A stretch of 64,000 nt of DNA from Shewanella canadensis (GCF_003966225.1 NZ_RXNU01000012.1:93271-157270), one strand, 5' to 3'. Shown: positions 51,301 through 61,600, numbered from the stretch's first letter. Notes: generated from the letters alone by a model not told the origin. Made by a program: numbers and translations.

Positions 51301-51459
51301 ATCGCGACTGGTGCAGGAGCGGGAAGTCGTCGTGCTCTGGGTTACTCTGTGTTCGGCGGCATGCTTGCAGCGACTATTGTAGGTACTCTGCTGGTTCCTG
51401 TGTTTTATGTGATGATGCAAAAGCTCAGAGAGCGAGTGAAAGGTGAGGCGAAAGCTTAG
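48343..51459 (+). CDS. RND multidrug efflux pump, HAE1 type (first system)
   Basis: 1038 residues from the ATG at 48343 (MISEFFINRPKFAFVISTV), with GAAGGGG 6 bases upstream; an in-frame ATG at 48328 is less likely. Twelve helices in two halves, each with a large periplasmic loop. TM4 carries the Asp pair GIVVDDAIVVVEN and TM10 the Lys in GLACKNAILIVEFAKQL, the proton relay of AcrB. It exports hydrophobic drugs, bile salts or dyes through the adaptor and a TolC channel, neither of which can be specified further. Operon with the adaptor, plus two short duplicated ORFs in between. Confidence 0.93.
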   Translation: MISEFFINRPKFAFVISTVLTLVGLISIPILSVSEFPEIAPPQINVSTSYSGASAGVVKDTIAQPLEAEVNGVEGMLYMESKSANDGSYALNVTFEVGTDADMAQVKVQNRVQQAMPRLPEEVKRQGVKVEKQSPNMLMVVNLVSPNETFDSLFITNYAGLNIKDALARQNGVSKVQVIGSLDYAIRIWLDPNQMASFGVTAKDVIAALQEQNIQVAAGRIGAAPVDPDQQFQYTLQTKGRLKDPQEFKDVMIRANNDGSKVVVSDVARVELGSQTYDAQGKLNNKPSAIIAVYQSPDANALEVAAGIKTEMAKLSERFPTDLEYEVLYDTTEFVETSIKEVVQTLFISITLVVLVVYIFLQDARSTLVPGIAIPVSLIGTFAFLLLFGMSINTVSLFALILAIGIVVDDAIVVVENVTRLMQDEGLSPKEATSKAMKEVTGPIIATTLVLLAVFAPTAVMPGITGQMYAQFSVTICIAVLISSINALTLSPALCASLLRAPKQHETGFHASFNKYFERFTGKYMGLVSSLTRKLSLVVVVYVCLIAVTGGVAKILPSGFVPMEDKKAFMVDIQLPDGASLNRTEEVMKELVELTLAEPGVENVIHASGFSILTGSVSSNGGLMIVTLSSWEERDTPDMVEAAIVAKLQVKYAANPSVKAMAFSLPPIPGVGSVGGFEFVLQDTQGRSPQELASVMRALIMEANSQPEIAMAFSNFRADVPQMYVDVDRDKAKALGISLNEIFTTMQTMLGSMYVNDFNRYGKVFRVIVQAEGEFRNSDRDISSFYVRSASGEMVPLSTLVTVTPILGPDVMNAYNMFNSTTINGFPAAGFSSGDAIQAMERAAAISLPTGYTYEWTGQTYQEIKAGNLAPLIFGLALVFTYLFLVAQYESWTIPFAVMLAVPIALLGAFLNIWLMGTDLNLYAQIGLVLLIGLACKNAILIVEFAKQLREEGKSILDAGETAARLRFRAVLMTAFSFLLGVLPLVIATGAGAGSRRALGYSVFGGMLAATIVGTLLVPVFYVMMQKLRERVKGEAKA

Positions 51460-51484
51460 CAATAGGAGATAAACTCAGCTCTGA

Positions 51485-51515
51485 AAAAGGCTCACGAATT
51501 ATCGTGGGCCTTTTT
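51485..51515 (+). terminator. intrinsic terminator of the first RND operon
   Basis: AAAGGCTCACGA-ATTA-TCGTGGGCCTTTTT with one mismatch, then T5. Confidence 0.85.
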
Positions 51516-51789
51516 GTTATATCTTAAATCTAGCCCGCTGCCTCTTTACGGCTGAAACCCTTAATTTGGTTTATCTGAATAGTTTATGTTTACAAATCGT
51601 GAATTCGTGGTATTCTACGCATCGCTCTGTTGTTTGGAGTTATTAAAGAATCAAGTAAAGTAAACCCGCGTCAGATCTTCGAAAGTTTTTGTCCGTAGTG
51701 TTTCCCTTAGCTTCATCGTAATAATTCAACTTCTCAGCACTTCGCATTTTCGCGATATTTTTTTTAATGAATTTAATAAGGGGCAATAC
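51516..51789 (+). promoter_or_regulatory. long leader of the cold-shock gene
   Basis: No gene; long AT-rich stretch with several weak hairpins. Cold-shock genes usually have leaders of 100-160 nt that refold on cooling, and this gap would fit one. The classical cold-box sequence was not found. AAGGGG lies 7 bases before the start codon. Confidence 0.45.
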
Positions 51790-52002
51790 ATGTCTAATTC
51801 AACTACTGGTACAGTAAAATGGTTTAACGAAGAGAAAGGTTTCGGATTTATTTCTCAAGAAAATGGCGGTGATGACGTATTCGTTCATTTCCGTGCTATC
51901 GCTTCAGATGGTTTCAAAACTCTTGCAGAAGGTCAGAAAGTATCTTTTGAAGTTGAGCAAGGCCAAAAAGGTCTTCAAGCTGCAAACGTAGTAGCTATCT
52001 AA
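51790..52002 (+). CDS. cold-shock domain protein (CspA family)
   Basis: 70 residues, a single cold-shock domain. RNP1 KGFGFIS and RNP2 DVFVHF, with GTVKWFNEEKGFGFI at the start and GLQAANVVAI at the end. It binds single-stranded RNA and melts structures on cold shock. A long AT-rich leader precedes it; a terminator follows. Confidence 0.95.
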   Translation: MSNSTTGTVKWFNEEKGFGFISQENGGDDVFVHFRAIASDGFKTLAEGQKVSFEVEQGQKGLQAANVVAI

Positions 52003-52026
52003 TCTGGAATTTATCCAGATAATAAT

Positions 52027-52054
52027 TAAAGGCTGCCTTCGGGCGGCCTTTTTT
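52027..52054 (+). terminator. intrinsic terminator of the cold-shock gene
   Basis: AAAGGCTGCC-TTC-GGGCGGCCTTTTTT, with one G-T pair and T6. Confidence 0.9.
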
Positions 52055-52591
52055 ATGTCTATCGATTATTGAAATATATTTCTGCTTTGTCATTACCTAA
52101 GCTAAGCATCTAAAATCTGCACCAGTGATTTAATCAGAGCGTTTTCTCCATACAAACACTCTATCCTCAGTCGATGTCATCTCAACCAATCTCATTTCAT
52201 AAGAGTGTGATATGCATTCTTGACTGCATCCGGTAATCAAATAAAAACTAATAGAGAAAATAAATGAAAAAGGCCCGTCCACTCATATAGAGTAAACAGG
52301 CCTTCTAGCTTGCTGATTCTTTGCAGGGAAAAAGCTAACTGACGACAAGGTATAACACTTGTATCACTATGTGTAATTGTTTATATCGAAATTTTGAGTT
52401 AGATCGCTAGTTATCTCATCATTTGTCCATTTTGTTGGCATATTTGATGGTTATAGGCTAAGTGAAAGGGATAACCGGGCAAAAGAAAAGGCCCATTCCT
52501 AATGAAATGGACCTTTGGGTTACGCTCTCAAGTGCAGGGAGAAAACGAAACGACTTCATTTGCGCCTATTTTATTGGCGCAAAGAGTATTT
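52055..52591 (-). other. 537-bp gap with two terminator-like hairpins
   Basis: Minus strand: a hairpin TTGCGCC-AATAAAATA-GGCGCAA just after the alcohol dehydrogenase stop (52569-52591); a hairpin GGTCCATTT-CATTAGG-AATGGGCC followed by TTTTCTTTT (about 52481-52510); and AAGGCCTGT ... ACGGGCCTTTTT (52266-52303). Two resemble the 3' ends of the small RNAs at 23-27 kb, but no sigma-E-type promoter or shared segment is found. Confidence 0.5.
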
Positions 52592-53740
52592 TTACAAAGC
52601 GTTAGTAAAGATCTGACAGATCTCTTCATGTGTCGCTTGCTTAGGGTTAGTGAAACCACATGCATCTTTAAGAGCGTTATCGGCGAGTGTTGGAATATCT
52701 TCCGCTTTCACGCCTAACTTAGTGAGGTTTTCAGGGATCTTCACAGCCACAGAAAGTGCTTTGATAGCATCAATTGCCGCTTTAGCTCCTTGTGCATCAT
52801 CCATCGCTGACACGTCAACACCCATAGCTTTAGCAACATCTTTCAGACGTGGTGCAGCAACTTGTGCGTTGTACTCTTGAACGTGTGGAAGTAGCAGCGC
52901 ATTACATACACCGTGTGGAAGGTCATAGAAACCACCGAGTTGGTGTGCCATAGCATGAACATAACCAAGGCTTGCGTTATTGAATGCCATACCCGCGAGG
53001 AATTGGGCATAAGCCATCTGATCGCGAGCATCGATATTCTGACCATTATCTACAGCTTCAGCTAAGTTAGCTTTGATAAGCTCGATAGCTTTGATGGCAC
53101 AAGCATCGGTAATTGGGTTAGCAGCGATAGAAACATAAGCTTCAACTGCGTGAGTCAGTGCGTCCATACCAGTAGCAGCCGTTAGGCCGGCAGGTTTTGC
53201 TAACATCAACTCAGGATCGTTGACTGATAGAATCGGAGTGGTGTGCTTATCGACAATGGCCATCTTAATATGACGGTCTTCGTCGGTGATGATACAGAAA
53301 CGTGTCATCTCGCTGGCAGTACCTGCTGTCGTGTTGATAGCAACAAGCGGCAGTTGAGGTTTAGCAGAGACATCAAGACCTTCATAATCTTTAATGCTGC
53401 CACCGTTAGTAGCCACTAAGGCGATACCTTTAGCGCAATCATGAGGTGAACCACCACCTAGTGAAACCACAAAGTCACAGTCATTAGCTTTGAGTAATTC
53501 GAGACCAGCTACGACGTTACCCGTTGTTGGGTTTGGTTGAACGCCATCGAAGATTATGACTTCGATACCCGCTGTGCCGAGCTTATCTGCAACTTGTCCA
53601 ACGAGACCAATTTCGACAAGTGGTTTATCGGTAACAATTAATGCTCTTTTGAAGCCTAATGTCTTGATATCTCCGATAGCTTCGTCAACGGCATTTTGTC
53701 CTAATACGTTGACCGACGGTATGAAAAATTTAGCAGCCAT
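52592..53740 (-). CDS. iron-containing alcohol dehydrogenase
   Basis: 382 residues of the group III dehydrogenase family, close to AdhB/YiaY type. Cofactor site VSLGGGSPHDCAKGIALV and metal ligands in MDALTHAVEAY and YVHAMAHQLGGFYDLPHGVCNALLLPHV. It should oxidise ethanol or other primary alcohols (or reduce aldehydes) with NAD. Cytosolic. Single gene; leader AATTCACC-type region contains AAAGGTG just before the ATG. Confidence 0.92.
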   Translation of the reverse strand: MAAKFFIPSVNVLGQNAVDEAIGDIKTLGFKRALIVTDKPLVEIGLVGQVADKLGTAGIEVIIFDGVQPNPTTGNVVAGLELLKANDCDFVVSLGGGSPHDCAKGIALVATNGGSIKDYEGLDVSAKPQLPLVAINTTAGTASEMTRFCIITDEDRHIKMAIVDKHTTPILSVNDPELMLAKPAGLTAATGMDALTHAVEAYVSIAANPITDACAIKAIELIKANLAEAVDNGQNIDARDQMAYAQFLAGMAFNNASLGYVHAMAHQLGGFYDLPHGVCNALLLPHVQEYNAQVAAPRLKDVAKAMGVDVSAMDDAQGAKAAIDAIKALSVAVKIPENLTKLGVKAEDIPTLADNALKDACGFTNPKQATHEEICQIFTNAL

Positions 53741-54120
53741 AAATTCACCTTTTATGCTTAAAGTTTAAAGTTGTAATATTCTGGTAACTAAAGTACCAAC
53801 CTTGATTTGCCAAAGGTGTGATCGAACTCTAAAAAGTCGCGGTAATAGTATGGAAGTTGGTCCAAAGTTAGATCTGTATTACTAAATCTGTAAATTTATG
53901 ACCAATGTAGCGGAATTGACTGTCTAAATTCTGAAAAATAAAAATACTTCTTAATTAAATTTCAATTTTATCCTTAACTTAGCTGGAAACAGCACCTGTT
54001 TTCTTGTTGTTAGTATTAAATTTGATACTTCTGAACATGAAGCTTCTGTTTCATCTAAGTCTTATCTTTAAAAAGAATGGTCTATACTTTTTCTACCGCT
54101 AGTTATCCCGGGAAAAAATT
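53741..54120. other. 380-bp divergent intergenic region
   Basis: Promoters of the dehydrogenase (minus) and of the second porin (plus). AT-rich; I see no specific operator. Confidence 0.4.
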
Positions 54121-55284
54121 ATGCGAAACAATCTACTCGCAAATTTAATCATTATATTAATTTGTGTAGGAGCTTTTAGTACAAGAGCTGTTGGGGCCGA
54201 TATAACGCTCGAATCATTGAAGCTGCAAATAGAGAAGTTACAGGACCAGGTCAAACAGCTAGAGGAAGCACAACTCCAAGCGCAACAACAGCAAGTTCAA
54301 GTCGTGGCTGTCCCAGCTGTTGAGCCTGCGCCGGATAAGTTAACCAGTGATACTTCCAAGAAAACCAACAATACCATTAGCGCCTACGCGACGATGAGGC
54401 CGACTTTCGGTTACATCGATGAGGATGGTGACTCGTTTTATGATGTTCGTGATGCACTGTCTCGTGCGGGGATTAGGGCAACCAATGAGTTTATGCCTGG
54501 ATGGACAGCCGAATTGCATGGCGAATGGAGCATAGACATGGCAAATAGTGGTGATTTTGGTAAAGCCAGAAAGGCATATGCCGCTGTGGCCAGCCCCTAT
54601 GGCAGAGTGGGTATAGGTAAAGATAGACCCCCTCAATATCTTCTGATCGCCGAATATGTGGATATCTTCAATCACGCCAATAGTCCGTTTGCCTATGATG
54701 CCGAGAGCGTCTTCTTCGTCGATAATATGCTTACCTATCATTTGCAAACCGGCAAGTTTAGTTGGCTTGCGGCTGGACAGTTTGATGGCGGGAGTGGCAG
54801 CGATGATGCCGATCTGGTTAATCTTGGGGTTGGTTTTGATCATGGTGAGTTTCACGGGGCTATCAGCTATCTGATTGAGGATAGTCTGGCTTCTGAGGTG
54901 ATCACCGGTGAGGATGAAGTGTGGGCTGCGTCGCTGGCTCATGGTTTTGATAATGGCCTGTATTTAGCCGCAGCTTATCAGGAGCGAACCTACAAAAGGG
55001 ATCAAATATCTCAAGACCGTGATGGCCATACCATTGACTTGGCGGCGGCTTATCCTTTGGGTGAGCAGTTTAAGGTTAAGTTAGGCTACTTCGAATTTGA
55101 TGATGGCTATGGGCAATTCATTAGTCGCAAGTTCGATGGTTACAACACCACGCTGGAATGGTTACCGGACGAAAATTTACGCTTCCATATCGAGTATCTG
55201 TATCGTGATATGGATTACTTCGAGGACTTCTCATCTTGGGTGGTTGGCTTCAGGTATGATTTTGCTAAAGAGTGGCAGTTTTGA
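54121..55284 (+). CDS. porin with N-terminal coiled coil
   Basis: 387 residues. Signal peptide (LLANLIIILICVGAFSTRAVG), a short coiled coil (LESLKLQIEKLQDQVKQLEEAQLQ) and Q-rich linker up to about residue 80, then a barrel that starts NTISAYATMRPTFGYIDEDGDSF and ends VVGFRYDFAKEWQF with C-terminal Phe. Such an N-terminal coiled coil is found in trimeric phosphate/polyphosphate-type porins (OprO/OprP-like) and in Porin_4 members; the substrate cannot be inferred from sequence. Start at the ATG after CGGGAAAAAATT. Confidence 0.8.
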   Translation: MRNNLLANLIIILICVGAFSTRAVGADITLESLKLQIEKLQDQVKQLEEAQLQAQQQQVQVVAVPAVEPAPDKLTSDTSKKTNNTISAYATMRPTFGYIDEDGDSFYDVRDALSRAGIRATNEFMPGWTAELHGEWSIDMANSGDFGKARKAYAAVASPYGRVGIGKDRPPQYLLIAEYVDIFNHANSPFAYDAESVFFVDNMLTYHLQTGKFSWLAAGQFDGGSGSDDADLVNLGVGFDHGEFHGAISYLIEDSLASEVITGEDEVWAASLAHGFDNGLYLAAAYQERTYKRDQISQDRDGHTIDLAAAYPLGEQFKVKLGYFEFDDGYGQFISRKFDGYNTTLEWLPDENLRFHIEYLYRDMDYFEDFSSWVVGFRYDFAKEWQF

Positions 55285-55548
55285 TTTAGAGATTTAGCAT
55301 AGTGCTATATAACAGTGCGAAAGCAGCGGGAAGCAATTAAAGGAGCTTCCCGGTTGCAGGAGGTTGAGGTCACATCCAGCTAAAGCTCACATCTCACACT
55401 TTTTTCACCCACAGACATTCATGCAACCACTTTAATTGGCCTGCACTGGTCCTGTGAAAAGTGCAGCTCTCATCCTCAGTGGCAGTCTTTAAAGAAACGA
55501 TAGGAACCTATGTGGAAATATTCATAGGTTCCTTATTGCCTGCCCGAG

Positions 55549-56028
55549 CTAATGGATGGTCTGATGGCTGAATCTAAGATGTTTGGCATCTTTAATCAGT
55601 CGAACGAAATCTTTCCTTTCCATATGGATAAAGCTACTGTGATCACCCGCCTCCAAATACAGCTCACTGGACTCCACTAGTAGATCATCGTAAACGGCAT
55701 CCATATTGTAGACATCACCGATAGGTGGTATCGCACCATGTTCACAGTCATTGAACATCCGGTAGACGGCTTGTTCTTTTATCAGGTGGAAATCTCGATT
55801 AAGTTTTTCGCTGAGTGCCCCTAAGTTGATCTTATGATCGGCTGGGAGGACCGCCATCATTCTTCGTCCCTCATGGTCTTCCAGAATTACGGCTTTCGCC
55901 ACTTGTGCCGGAGAGATATGAGCGGCAATCGCAGAACTCAGAGAGTTAAAGCTATGGGGGTGAGCCACGAGGTTATAGTTGACCTCGTTATCGCTAAGAT
56001 AATCATTCAAACGTGTCGAAATAGTCAT
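55549..56028 (-). CDS. YbaK/EbsC family aminoacyl-tRNA deacylase
   Basis: 159 residues, single YbaK-type domain. LNDYLSDNEVNYNLVAHPHSFNSLSSAIAAHI, KAVILEDHEGRRMMAVLPADHKINL with the conserved Lys of the deacylase site, and GAIPPIGDVYNMDAVYDDLL. Stand-alone members remove wrong amino acids from tRNAs (Ala or Cys from tRNA-Pro) in trans. Cytosolic. A hairpin GGAACCTATG / CATAGGTTCC lies 17 bases downstream. Confidence 0.85.
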   Translation of the reverse strand: MTISTRLNDYLSDNEVNYNLVAHPHSFNSLSSAIAAHISPAQVAKAVILEDHEGRRMMAVLPADHKINLGALSEKLNRDFHLIKEQAVYRMFNDCEHGAIPPIGDVYNMDAVYDDLLVESSELYLEAGDHSSFIHMERKDFVRLIKDAKHLRFSHQTIH

Positions 56029-56177
56029 GATGTTACCTCAAAAAGACAATATGACCTTTCAATTATAGCTGCTCTGTCTCAACTCTACTCTCTATTGCTC
56101 TTTATATCGGGGAAAGGGGAGCGTTATCCATTTCTGCACTATATATCTGTACAATCTCTTTACTACAAGAATCTTCA

Positions 56178-56657
56178 CTACAACAGCAGAGCGTCATCAA
56201 TTTCATGGTATTGACATGCCGAGTCGATGAGTGACTTTGCTGTTAGCGTTGGGACGCCATAGACTTGGGTATCGATGCCATACTTTTGATGAATCTTTAG
56301 CATAAGGAGACCGAAGTCACCGTCGCCAGAGAGCAAAATAACGCTATCGACTTCGCTTGCAGCCTCCATGATATCGATGGTGATACCCACATCCCAGTCA
56401 CCTTTCGCACTTCCATCACTTCTCTGAATAAAGGGCTTTAGCTTAACATCGAAGCCGATATGTTTTAGTGCATCCTGGAACTTTAACTGGCCATCATCAC
56501 CGCGATGAATCGCATAGGCGGTTGCCGAAGATATCTCACCCTCATGACTAATATGTTGCCATAGTTTTCTATAGTTGAATTGTCGACCGTAGGCTTGTCG
56601 GCAGGTGTAATAGATATTTTGAACATCGACAAATATGGCAATCTTTTTAGGCGTCAT
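56178..56657 (-). CDS. NYN domain (LabA/DUF88) nuclease-like protein
   Basis: 159 residues of PIN-like fold. IAIFVDVQNIYYTCRQAYG holds the first Asp and Asn, GDWDVGITIDIMEAA and LLSGDGDFGLLMLKIHQKYG the other acids. NYN domains are related to RNA-processing nucleases; their targets are not known in bacteria of this kind. Single gene, convergent with none. Confidence 0.88.
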   Translation of the reverse strand: MTPKKIAIFVDVQNIYYTCRQAYGRQFNYRKLWQHISHEGEISSATAYAIHRGDDGQLKFQDALKHIGFDVKLKPFIQRSDGSAKGDWDVGITIDIMEAASEVDSVILLSGDGDFGLLMLKIHQKYGIDTQVYGVPTLTAKSLIDSACQYHEIDDALLL

Positions 56658-56777
56658 AAGGTCTCTGGATCTGAAAGTGAAGTCGGATTATCTTTCTACT
56701 TCATTATGCTTCCAATCACAAGGAAAGCCTGCATTTTAAAGAGGCTGTAAAATCTCTCTTCGTAAAATGGTTCGATG

Positions 56778-57212
56778 TTATCCTTTTACATCCTTGAATT
56801 TCATCAAGACTAACTCCTTTCCCTGCCGTTGATATTTTGTGAATAGTTGCAAAATATCATTAGGCACATCGTCTGTCTGAATAAACTGGTGCTGTTGATA
56901 AAAGCCGACCAGGGAGGGGAGTGAGAAGATAAACGTTCTGTTGTTTTCAAATATGTCCGCCAGAGATACCATAATTTGGTGAGCTAAACCTTGCTCTCTA
57001 TAATCCGGATGCACAAGCATGCCGGTGAGAAGCGTGAAACTGCCAATCGGTCTTAGCCTGACTGCCGCGATAACCTGCCGTTCATCTTCATCTTTTCGGG
57101 TATATAAAACACCGACGCTCTCTTTTTTACTCAGTCGGGCATAGGGTAAGAATCGCTTATAGAAAATATAGGCTTCGGCCCTGTTGTCAGTGTCTAACCA
57201 GCAAAGTTTCAA
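56778..57212 (-). CDS. GNAT family N-acetyltransferase
   Basis: 144 residues. The central IAAVRLRPIG..LLTGMLVHPDYREQGLAHQIMVSL is motif A, with the acetyl-CoA loop REQGLA; FSLPSLVGFYQQHQF is motif B. Substrate not known. The N-terminal Trp-Leu-Asp-Thr start follows the ATG at 57212. Alone. Confidence 0.85.
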   Translation of the reverse strand: MKLCWLDTDNRAEAYIFYKRFLPYARLSKKESVGVLYTRKDEDERQVIAAVRLRPIGSFTLLTGMLVHPDYREQGLAHQIMVSLADIFENNRTFIFSLPSLVGFYQQHQFIQTDDVPNDILQLFTKYQRQGKELVLMKFKDVKG

Positions 57213-57535
57213 TGTGGGTCCTCATTTTAAGGTTAACTTCCTCACCGTGAAGATTACCAGAGATCTGGCAAAAGCTTAATGGAGCCAAATCCTCGTGAGC
57301 CAAACTCACCATTGAAACCGGATTAACATCCAGTATCGCATGTTACGCGCTTGGGATTGTTTTAGAGTTAGGGTAAGTGGTTGGTTTTGTTTTTGTTGCT
57401 TCTAATGAGTTGTTACAAGATTTCCGCCAAAATCATCTTATCATTTGCGTTGCTTTACACAGCTTTACCCTACAAAGCCTGATTTTTCTTTAAAATAGTG
57501 GCAACTAATTTAATCAGCAATAAAAGAATTACTCG
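57213..57535. other. 323-bp divergent intergenic region
   Basis: Between the GNAT gene and the second RND operon. AT-rich; nothing specific recognised. No regulator gene adjoins the operon. Confidence 0.4.
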
Positions 57536-58651
57536 ATGAAAAAAAGTCTGATCTTACTCCCTATTATTTTGTTGTTCGCCGCTATTGCTTCATTTAGCAG
57601 TTTCACCCAAGCGAAGAAGGCTGGGGATAAATCTACTCGCGCCCCCAGAGTTGTACCTGTGGTCACTGGCGTTGTCGAGCAACATATGCTTTCTCAAAAA
57701 ATTGCCTTAATAGGAAAGTTAGCAGCGGACAAGTCGGTATTTATTGCCCCGGAAATGGCTGGCAAGATTAAGGCCATTAACGTCACGGCCAATCAAGAGA
57801 TCGTAGCGGGACAACTGCTGATCCAACTCGAAGATGCTAAGCCTCAGGCCAACGTTGCCGAGGCGAAAGCGTATCTCTTCGATGAAAAACGTAAGCTTAA
57901 AGAGTTTCAGAAACTGATCAGTCAAAGTGCGATCACCCAAACCGAAATTGATGCACAGAAGGCCAGTGTCGATATTGCAAAGGCCAGACTCGCCGCTGCA
58001 CAAGCTGAACTCGATTTTCATTATATTAAAGCGCCGTTTTCCGGAACCGCGGGTTTACTCGATTTCAGCTTAGGTAAGATGGTTACCGCCGGTAGTGAGT
58101 TATTGTCGCTCGATGACCTGTCTTTGATGAGACTCGACCTTCAGGTTCCGGAAAATTACCTGTCTATGTTAAGTGTAGGAATGGCAGTAACGGCGACGAA
58201 TCGTGCCTGGCCTGGCGATCTCTTTACCGGTGAGTTAGTGGCTATCGATACGCGTATCAATCAGGAAACATTGAACTTAAAAGTTAGGGTTAGCTTTGAA
58301 AATCAAAGCCATAACCAAGGTCATAAGCTCAAGCCTGGCATGTTGATGTCGGCCAGCCTGGGCTTCCCTGCCGTATCTGAACCCGTTATCCCGGTTCAGG
58401 CCATCGAGTATTCCGGCACCAAGCGCTTCGTGTATGTTGTCGGCGCGGACCAGCTTGCCAAACGAACTCAAGTGACACTCGGTGCAAGAATTCAGGATGA
58501 AGTTCTGATCACTGAGGGTGTGGCGGTGGGAGAGCGCATTGTTGTCCAAGGCTTGGTCAATATGCGCGATGGCCTTAAGGTCAACGATCTCACCGAACAA
58601 CTGGCATCGACAGACGATATGTTAAACGTGAACGCGGGAGACAGAGGTTAA
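57536..58651 (+). CDS. RND efflux periplasmic adaptor (second system)
   Basis: 371 residues with a signal anchor (LILLPIILLFAAIASFSSF), not a lipoprotein. HlyD-like: VFIAPEMAGKIKAINVTANQEIVAGQLLIQLED, hairpin about 95-150, AQAELDFHYIKAPFSGTAGLLDFSLGKMV, barrel and C-terminal VVQGLVNMRDGLKV. It is translationally coupled to the pump: its stop TAA shares one base with the following ATG (TAATG at 58649-58653). Related to the VexC/MexJ-type adaptors rather than to that of the first system. Confidence 0.9.
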   Translation: MKKSLILLPIILLFAAIASFSSFTQAKKAGDKSTRAPRVVPVVTGVVEQHMLSQKIALIGKLAADKSVFIAPEMAGKIKAINVTANQEIVAGQLLIQLEDAKPQANVAEAKAYLFDEKRKLKEFQKLISQSAITQTEIDAQKASVDIAKARLAAAQAELDFHYIKAPFSGTAGLLDFSLGKMVTAGSELLSLDDLSLMRLDLQVPENYLSMLSVGMAVTATNRAWPGDLFTGELVAIDTRINQETLNLKVRVSFENQSHNQGHKLKPGMLMSASLGFPAVSEPVIPVQAIEYSGTKRFVYVVGADQLAKRTQVTLGARIQDEVLITEGVAVGERIVVQGLVNMRDGLKVNDLTEQLASTDDMLNVNAGDRG

Positions 58652-61600
58652 TGCTGATTTCAGATATCTCGGTTAAGCGTCCCGTTGTCGCGATTGTTTT
58701 AAGTTTACTTCTTTGTGTGTTTGGCGCCGTTGCGTTTTCAAAATTAGCCGTACGTGAAATGCCCGATGTTGAAAACCCAGTCGTTACGGTCATGACAACC
58801 TATGAAGGGGCTTCGGCGACCATCATGGAGAGTCAGATCACCACGGCACTCGAAGATGAACTTACCGGTATCAGTGGTATTGATGAGATCACCTCTGTGA
58901 CCCGAAACGGCATGTCGCGTATCACCATCACCTTTGATCTGGATTGGGATCTTACCGAAGGTGTGAGTGACGTTCGTGATGCGGTGGCCCGTGCCCAACG
59001 TCGCCTGCCCGATGAGGCGAACGACCCTATCGTTTCTAAAGATAATGGCTCCGGAGAGCCTTCGGTTTATATCAACCTAAGCTCCTCTGTGATGGACAGA
59101 ACCCAGCTAACCGATTACGCCCAGCGGGTATTGGAAGACAGGTTTAGTCTGATCACTGGTGTCAGCTCTGTGAGTATCTCAGGTGGTTTATATAAGGTGA
59201 TGTATGTTCAGTTAAAGCCTGAGCTGATGGCGGGACGAAATGTGACCACTGCCGATATTATCGCAAGTTTGAAAAAAGAGAATGTGGAAACCCCGGGTGG
59301 TGAGGTCCGTAATGACACCACTGTGATGACGGTGAGAACCGCACGTCTCTATTATCACCCCGAAGACTTTGACTATTTAGTTGTACGAACGGCCAGCGAT
59401 GGCACGCCAGTTTATCTTAAAGAGGTGGCTTCGGTATTTGTCGGTGCTGAAAATGAAAATTCGACCTTTAAGAGTGATGGTGTACCTAACTTAAGTCTGG
59501 GGATTATTGCCCAGTCCGATGCGAACCCGCTTGAGGTGGCGAAAGCGGCTCATAAAGAGGTCGAACGGATCCAGCAGTTTCTGCCAAAGGGGACTCAGTT
59601 GGTGGTCGATTATGACTCAACGGTATTTATTGACCGCTCAATCACCGAGGTCTATAACACGCTGTTTATCACGGGTGGACTCGTGGTATTAGTCCTCTAT
59701 ATTTTTATCGGTCAGGCACGTGCGACGCTTATTCCGGCGGTAACGGTACCGGTTTCATTGATCTCAGCTTTTATCGCAGCCAACTTCTTCGGCTTCTCAA
59801 TTAACCTGTTGACCCTGATGGCCTTAATTCTCTCAATCGGCTTAGTGGTCGATGATGCGATTGTGGTGGTGGAGAATATTTTCCATCATATCGAGAGAGG
59901 TGAAGAGCCACTGCTGGCCGCATACAAGGGCACCCGTGAAGTGGGCTTCGCCGTTGTTGCGACCACAGCAGTATTGGTGATGGTGTTCTTGCCTATCTCG
60001 TTTATGGAAGGGATGGTAGGGCGACTGTTTACCGAATTTTCAGTCATGTTGGCCATGTCGGTGATCTTCTCATCGATAGTCGCGCTGACACTGACGCCTG
60101 TATTGGGGAGTAAGATCCTCAAGGCCAACGTTAAACCTAATCGTTTCAACCTGTGGATCGAAGGGATCTTTAGTAAGCTTGAGCGCGTCTATCGGGTGTT
60201 AGTGGCCAAAGCCGTACGTTTTCGCTTTGCCGCCCCGGTGGTGATTCTGCTCTGTATTATCGGCAGTGGTGTGTTGATGCAGAGCGTACCTTCTCAGTTA
60301 GCCCCACAGGAAGACAGGGGGGTTATCTTCGCCTTCGTTAAGGGGGCTGAGGGCACCAGTTATAATCGTATGACCGCCAATATGGATATCGTTGAGCAGA
60401 GATTGATGCCCCTGTTAGGCCAAGGTGTGATTAAGTCTTTCAGCGTACAGGCCCCCGCTTTCGGTGGACGAGCCGGCGATCAGACAGGCTTTGTGATCAT
60501 GCAGCTCGAAGACTGGGAAGAGAGAGATATTAATGCTCAGCAGGCGTTGGGTGTCGTATCTAAAGCACTGCTGGGGATCCCCGATGTGATGGTGCGCCCA
60601 ATGTTGCCTGGTTTCAGAGGCCAATCCAGCGAGCCGGTACAGTTTGTGATTGGTGGCTCCGATTATAAAGAGCTGTTCAAGTGGGCCGAAGTTCTGCAGG
60701 AGGAGGCGATACATAGCCCTATGCTCGAAGGCGCCGATCTGGACTATGCCGAAACAACGCCAGAGCTGGTAGTGAGTGTCGATAGGGATCGCGCGGCTGA
60801 GCTTGGGATCAGTGTCTCTGAGGTGTCCGAAACCTTAGAGGTGATGTTAGGCGGTCGTAGTGAAACTACCTTTGTCGAGCGTGGTGAGGAATACGATGTC
60901 TATCTCAGAGGCGATGAGGACAGTTTCAATAGCATGGCGGATCTCAGCCAGATCTATATGCGTTCGGCTAAGGGGGAGTTAATCACCTTAGACTCGATAA
61001 CACATATCGAAGAGGTGGCCTCGGCCCACAAGCTCAGCCACACCAATAAGCATAAATCGATCACCCTGAAAGCCAACTTAGGCGAAGGCTATACCTTAGG
61101 TGAGGCACTGGATTTTCTCGATGCGACAGCTATCGAGATCTTACCCAGCGATATTTCGGTCAGCTATACCGGTGAATCGAAAGATTTTAAAGAGAATCAG
61201 AGCAGCGTGCTGATGGTGTTTGGCTTGGCTCTGCTGGTGGCATACTTAGTGTTAGCGGCGCAGTTCGAGAGCTTTATTAACCCTATGGTGGTGATGTTTA
61301 CCGTGCCTATGGGGGTATTCGGTGGATTTCTGGGGCTATTCTTAACCGGTCAGGGCCTTAATATCTACAGTCAGATAGGCATGATCATGCTGATCGGTAT
61401 GGTCACCAAGAATGGCATCTTGATTGTCGAATTTGCCAATCAGCTGAGGGACAGAGGCATAGAGCTGGAGCAGGCGATTATCGATGCATCGGCTCGTAGA
61501 TTACGTCCTATCCTGATGACCGCATTTACGACTTTGATTGGCGCGGTACCGCTGATTATGTCAACCGGTGCTGGCTCGGAGAGCCGCATCGCCGTGGGTA

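Noticed and set aside
52260..52600. Sixth unit of the small RNA family behind the alcohol dehydrogenase gene
   Set aside because: It has terminator-like hairpins and a CTCCCTGCA stretch, but no TGAACTT-16-TCTGA promoter, no GUUCAUCA segment and no CUAGCG loop.
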